Shown here one piece after another: positions 7,607 through 10,429 of a DNA stretch of 10,429 bases. Numbering within the stretch: the stretch's first letter is position 1; each line of letters opens with the position of its first letter. The notes beneath the pieces are model-generated. The model had not been told where the DNA came from, did no database searches, and was given only the letters and a program-made list of their open reading frames with translations. Position numbers and translations under genes: made by a program. The DNA is taken from positions 1 through 10,429 of the forward strand of contig JAOXYC010238904.1 in assembly GCA_028565715.1 (NCBI GenBank), written 5' to 3'. This DNA comes from Phoronis pallida (taxonomy: Eukaryota; Phoronida; Phoronidae).

Positions 7607-8610
7607 TGAAATAACAAAATAAGTAAATAAACAAAACATATCAGTAACAACCTCGGCTGTTGATATCGAGGTCTTAAAAGAGGCCGACATACCCAACTAT
7701 TTCTAAATGTTTCTTTCATCGATGGTCCAGAGAGTTATCATTAAAATATAAAAATCAATTTTAATTCAACTATTAAGCCTTGATATCCAGGACCATATAG
7801 AAGTCACATAAAAACAAATCATCTTGTGAAGATTTGTACGTATTGTATTCTAATTAAAAAAACCTAGACATTCAGCAAATATTTTTGAGTCTTAAAGTGG
7901 CAAAAATAACCATACCAACACTAGTTAGTTATTTAAGGCTCTAAAATGCATTCAGGAACACATTCAAATTAATTTGTGGAGTCAAATAGGATGAGATATT
8001 CTAAGTTTGGTACGCGCAAGTTTCACTGCAATTCATTTTTATGACTTTTTGGTCACTAATAAGGCTTATGCACATACAATTAGTGCTGCCTCAAAGGGTA
8101 TATCGATATATTATTTTTGACATGAAAAAAGCTGCTTTGAGTAACGACTTGGCGACGCACTGTACCGTGGCGTAAAGTATTCAGCATTTAATGACATCAT
8201 GCATGGTAGTAAAATAGCTATTGAATTGTGTTTCCTCGTTGGTGAGTATCTGGGGGTCAAAATTCCAATCAACTAGACATTCAGTGTATGAGTCCCTTGA
8301 TGAATATAATTAACTTACATCTGATTAAAAAAACTAAAAAAATCTGTATGGGGTGATTTGAGAGCTTTTTATCCTAAAAAAGTCTAACGTTACTAAAGAG
8401 AGGGTTACTTAGATTTGGATACGAAAGCTCACAAAAGCCCCTTCACAGTTTTTTAATTTTTTTTTTACCATGATGCAAGTTAGTTATGTTCTTATAAAAA
8501 AATTCTAGTAAATTTGAATTTTGATGCCAGATGAGACAGTATGTTTAAATATTATATTTGATTTTGGCACAAAAGTTGAAATGACAGAACCACAAACACA
8601 ACAAACCTAC
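7607..8610 (-). other. Probable intron of the putative second gene
   Basis: This stretch is AT-rich between the two best exon candidates. The 12-mer CTAGACATTCAG occurs twice, near 7863 and 8272. The 7-bp pair ATGGTCC / GGACCAT spans about 70 bp near 7722-7795. No coding block was seen. Confidence 0.35.
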
Positions 8611-8664
8611 CCTGTCCCTTACACTTCTCTCGTTGTGGAACGAGGCAGCTTCTACTTCACTTAG
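8611..8664 (-). CDS. Putative internal exon of an unrecognised gene
   Basis: This 54-bp block has acceptor ATTTGTTTTCAG and donor AGG followed by GTAGGT. It is open in one frame, phase 0 to 0, and reads LSEVEAASFHNERSVRDR. Joined to the next exon candidate it ends in RLPEEDS and a stop. The sequence is charged and helix-prone. I do not recognise it. Confidence 0.42.
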
Positions 8665-8874
8665 CTGAAAACAAATATGATCATTCTCGATTAACTTAGC
8701 AATGTGAGATAATCAATCTTTAAGTTACTTTTTTGTTCTATTTTGATTAATTGTGAATAAACCATGGCCTTAATCAGAAATGAAAGTACGCTGACCGAGT
8801 TCTCCGGAAGAAATACATGTATCGGGTGATCATCTCAGAACTTCATTCTCAGAAACTAACCAGTAAATAAATAC

Positions 8875-8942
8875 CTGGTGTTCAACATTATCAAGTGTAT
8901 CGCTCTTATCGAGTAAACCAAGTGAAACACCATCACCATGCA
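8875..8942 (-). CDS. Putative exon of an unrecognised gene
   Basis: The donor CAG followed by GTATTT leaves in phase 0, matching the exon at 8664. The frame reads HGDGVSLGLLDKSDTLDN and then VEHQ, giving with the next exon a heptad-like spacing of Leu and Val (LLDKSDTLDNVEHQLSEV), so a short coiled coil is possible. The acceptor GTTGATAG is weak, and entry would be in phase 1, which does not match the exon candidate at 9060. Alternatively an in-frame ATG at 8952-8950 would make this the first exon of a 51-residue protein (8952 to 7582). Confidence 0.28.
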
Positions 8943-9015
8943 CTATCAACATTCAATGAAATTCAGTACTCTTTTTGAAATTAAATGTAAATACTATACA
9001 AAATCGAACATGTAC

Positions 9016-9060
9016 CTTTAAACTCCGTTTGGCTGAGGAAACGTCTCTGAGTTTACCGAT
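9016..9060 (-). CDS. Putative small exon of an unrecognised gene
   Basis: This 45-bp block lies between acceptor TTTTTTAAG and donor AAG followed by GTACAT. It is open in phase 0 to 0 as IGKLRDVSSAKRSLK. It could splice directly to the exon at 8664 (phase 0), skipping the 8942 candidate. The evidence is only splice-site quality and the open frame. Confidence 0.28.
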
Positions 9061-9794
9061 CTTAAAAAATTGCGAGCTACAATAATTTAACATATAGGTT
9101 AATAAATGTTAACAATTTCCATTCTAAAAGAAAAAAATAGTTTTTTGCGTTCGTGTTATTGCTACCTTTGGACAATTATTGTTCTCTTTTCGGGGCGCGT
9201 GTCGGCTTCGCCGGCACTTGTGGCGCTTTTTCCGCCCATCTATCCAGAGTTCATGTTTGTTTTTTTCTATTGTATTTATATTTTTTATCTTTTCTGTCAT
9301 TTTGAATAAATGGCCTTTCGCACACAAATAGTGTGTTGTTTCTATCTCTGGATACATAGCTCGTCGTGTAAGCCTGGAACGAACATAAACATTATTTCGT
9401 AAGTTCTCAAGTCGTGCGATTTACCAAGTATCCAATGGCCAAATAGTCACCTGCATATAAAAAATTTAAATCGTAAATAAGTGAGTCCCAACTCTACAAT
9501 CTCGTTCTAGTTTTTCAGGTTCGACACTAATTCACAATAAAGAGAGACTGCACCCTATTGGTGAATATCGCGGTTGATTAAACCATAGATACACCCCGGG
9601 AGATACACCGTAGTTGTCGCGATAACACACTGAATGTTGAATAATTACTACAATGTATTAGATAAGTGGCGTTATGGGCCGGTGAACATAGAACACCTTT
9701 ACACCTGCACTCAGATGATTGTTTGATTTTTTTTCTCATTATAATTTACAACTGTTTATTCATATTCCGTTTGTTTTGTTCTCTGTTATCTACG
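9061..9794. other. Non-coding stretch with a GC-rich hairpin
   Basis: Apart from the GC hairpin at 9195-9226, listed separately, there is a 9-bp inverted pair TATCCAGAG (9241-9249) / CTCTGGATA (9346-9354). There is also a small CACAC/GTGTG hairpin near 9320-9335, a TATCGCG/CGCGATA pair near 9568 and 9618, and AGATACACC twice near 9590-9610. A 26-bp splice-flanked candidate at 9450-9425 on minus (DYLAIGYL) is too short to call. I see no gene. Confidence 0.5.
9195..9226. other. GC-rich stable hairpin
   Basis: The inner stem GTGTCGGC (9199-9206) pairs with GCCGGCAC (9210-9217) across a TTC loop, with one G-T wobble. The outer GCGC (9195-9198) pairs with GCGC (9223-9226) past a 5-nt bulge. The island is far more GC-rich than the kilobases around it. 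It matches no snRNA or tRNA that I know. Confidence 0.55.
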
Positions 9795-10151
9795 GTGGCC
9801 CGTTTTTTTTGTATTTTTCATATTTTTTTAAAATAATTTTTATATTTTTTTCATCATTTCTACTTTTTTTGGAATTTCCACACGGGTGAAAATTATTTCT
9901 ACCCGGGTGAAAATTATTTCTACCCGGGTGAAAATTATTTTCACCCAGGTGAAAATTATTTCCACCCGGATAGAAATACTTTTCACCCGGGTGGAAATAA
10001 TTTTCACCCGTGTAGAAATAATTTCCACCCGGGTGGAAATAATTTTCACCCGGGTGGAAATAATTTTAACTCGGGTGGAATTTCAAAAAAAGTAGAAATG
10101 ATAAAAAAATGTAAAAATGATTTTAAAAAATACATGGCATATACGGGCCAC
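9795..10151. repeat. 357-bp foldback element with a 21-bp phased repeat core
   Basis: The ends are GTGGCCCGT (9795-9803) and its complement ACGGGCCAC (10143-10151). Inside, T-rich and A-rich arms with a shared ATCATTTCTACTTTTTTT segment are imperfect inverted copies. The core, about 9872-10082, has ten blocks of the type (T/G)CACCCGGGTG spaced exactly 21 bp. The blocks are separated by AAAATTATTT in the left half and its complement in the right half. The polarity flips near 9970, so the array is itself one large palindrome. The overlapping open frames on both strands (9840-10049 minus, 9886-10095 plus) read the same heptapeptide (KIISTRV / EIIFTRV) because of this symmetry; I treat them as non-coding. 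No target-site duplication is obvious. Confidence 0.85.
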
Positions 10152-10399
10152 ATTATTTCATTTTGTTATTTAACTCATTTGTATAAATATTGTTTCTTTA
10201 ATTTCATAGGTGGCTTCAATCTCAGCGATTTTTAAAAACCTTTTTTGAAGTCTCCTAATTATCATTATATTTTATTTATTTTTTATATCATAGTTTTTAA
10301 GTGAAATAAATGTATATTTCATTCATTATGATTTTGATATATTTAAAAATACAAAGTGATTCTTACAATGAATGGGAAGTAATACATAGAGATTATTAC
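10152..10399. other. AT-rich stretch, nothing recognised
   Basis: This is very AT-rich flanking sequence right of the foldback. I see no coding block, repeat or RNA gene. Confidence 0.6.
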
Positions 10400-10429
10400 C
10401 TGGTGAATTTCATATCGAGCCGGATATCA
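10400..10429 (-). CDS. Possible partial exon at the right edge
   Basis: On the minus strand 30 bases are followed by a donor-like CCAG then GTAATA. Only one frame is open through the edge (DIRLDMKFT, leaving in phase 2), and no candidate exon to the left accepts that phase cleanly. The local composition is more balanced than the AT-rich flank. The evidence is weak; it may belong to the same minus-strand gene or to nothing. Confidence 0.2.

Noticed and set aside
9106-9309. Plus-strand 67-codon hydrophobic open frame followed by AATAAA
   Set aside because: It is Phe/Ile/Tyr-rich, as expected from AT-rich DNA, and runs through the GC hairpin. No family resemblance and no splice logic was found; AATAAA is common here.
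9425-9450. 26-bp minus-strand microexon candidate (DYLAIGYL)
   Set aside because: It has a GCAG acceptor and a GTAAAT donor, but is too short, and its phase cannot be confirmed against neighbouring candidates.
9685-9715. Acceptor-like GAGTGCAG followed by an open minus-strand frame
   Set aside because: There is no pyrimidine tract before the AG and no matching donor. The frame ends at a stop without recognisable sequence.
9840-10095. Two overlapping opposite-strand open frames with a heptapeptide repeat (KIISTRV type)
   Set aside because: They are a direct result of the palindromic 21-bp repeat, which keeps frame on both strands. There is no start context, domain or unique sequence, so they are treated as non-coding.

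Overview
The window looks like nuclear DNA of an invertebrate metazoan, probably marine. It is AT-rich, has short coding blocks separated by GT-AG introns, carries the decayed 3' end of a non-LTR retrotransposon, and contains an animal-type catalase gene. I cannot name the species or phylum from sequence alone.

Main gene (minus strand, 6074 down to 1): the first eight coding exons of a catalase. Exons are 6074-6018, 4638-4467, 3658-3548, 3162-3032, 2521-2291, 1557-1366, 778-626 and 140-1 (cut by the window edge). Their splice phases join without conflict into 395 complete codons plus two bases. The distal His, heme-pocket Asn, proximal heme-ligand Tyr and NADPH-site residues are all present. 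The C-terminal part, including any peroxisomal targeting tripeptide and the poly(A) signal, lies beyond position 1. The putative promoter starts at 6075 and runs rightward, with an inverted CCAAT box about 117 bp upstream of the ATG.

Catalase introns: these hold most of the small-scale structure. Intron 7 has three TCACATGACT boxes. Intron 6 has a GC-richer island. Intron 5 has a LINE 3' remnant whose AAT tail abuts the exon 6 acceptor. Intron 4 has a near-perfect 60-bp hairpin. Intron 1 has a plus-strand block that looks like a coding exon, followed directly by a 132-bp MITE-like palindrome.

Right part (7500-10429): a second minus-strand gene is suggested, but not proven, by small phase-compatible exon candidates (9060-9016, 8942-8875, 8664-8611 and a terminal one at 7605-7582 ending in TGA). 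I do not recognise the product. The stretch also holds a GC-rich hairpin at 9195-9226 and, most strikingly, a 357-bp foldback at 9795-10151. Its core is ten CCCGGG-like blocks spaced exactly 21 bp apart, and both strands read as the same heptapeptide repeat.

No tRNA, rRNA, CRISPR array or bacterial-type gene was seen.
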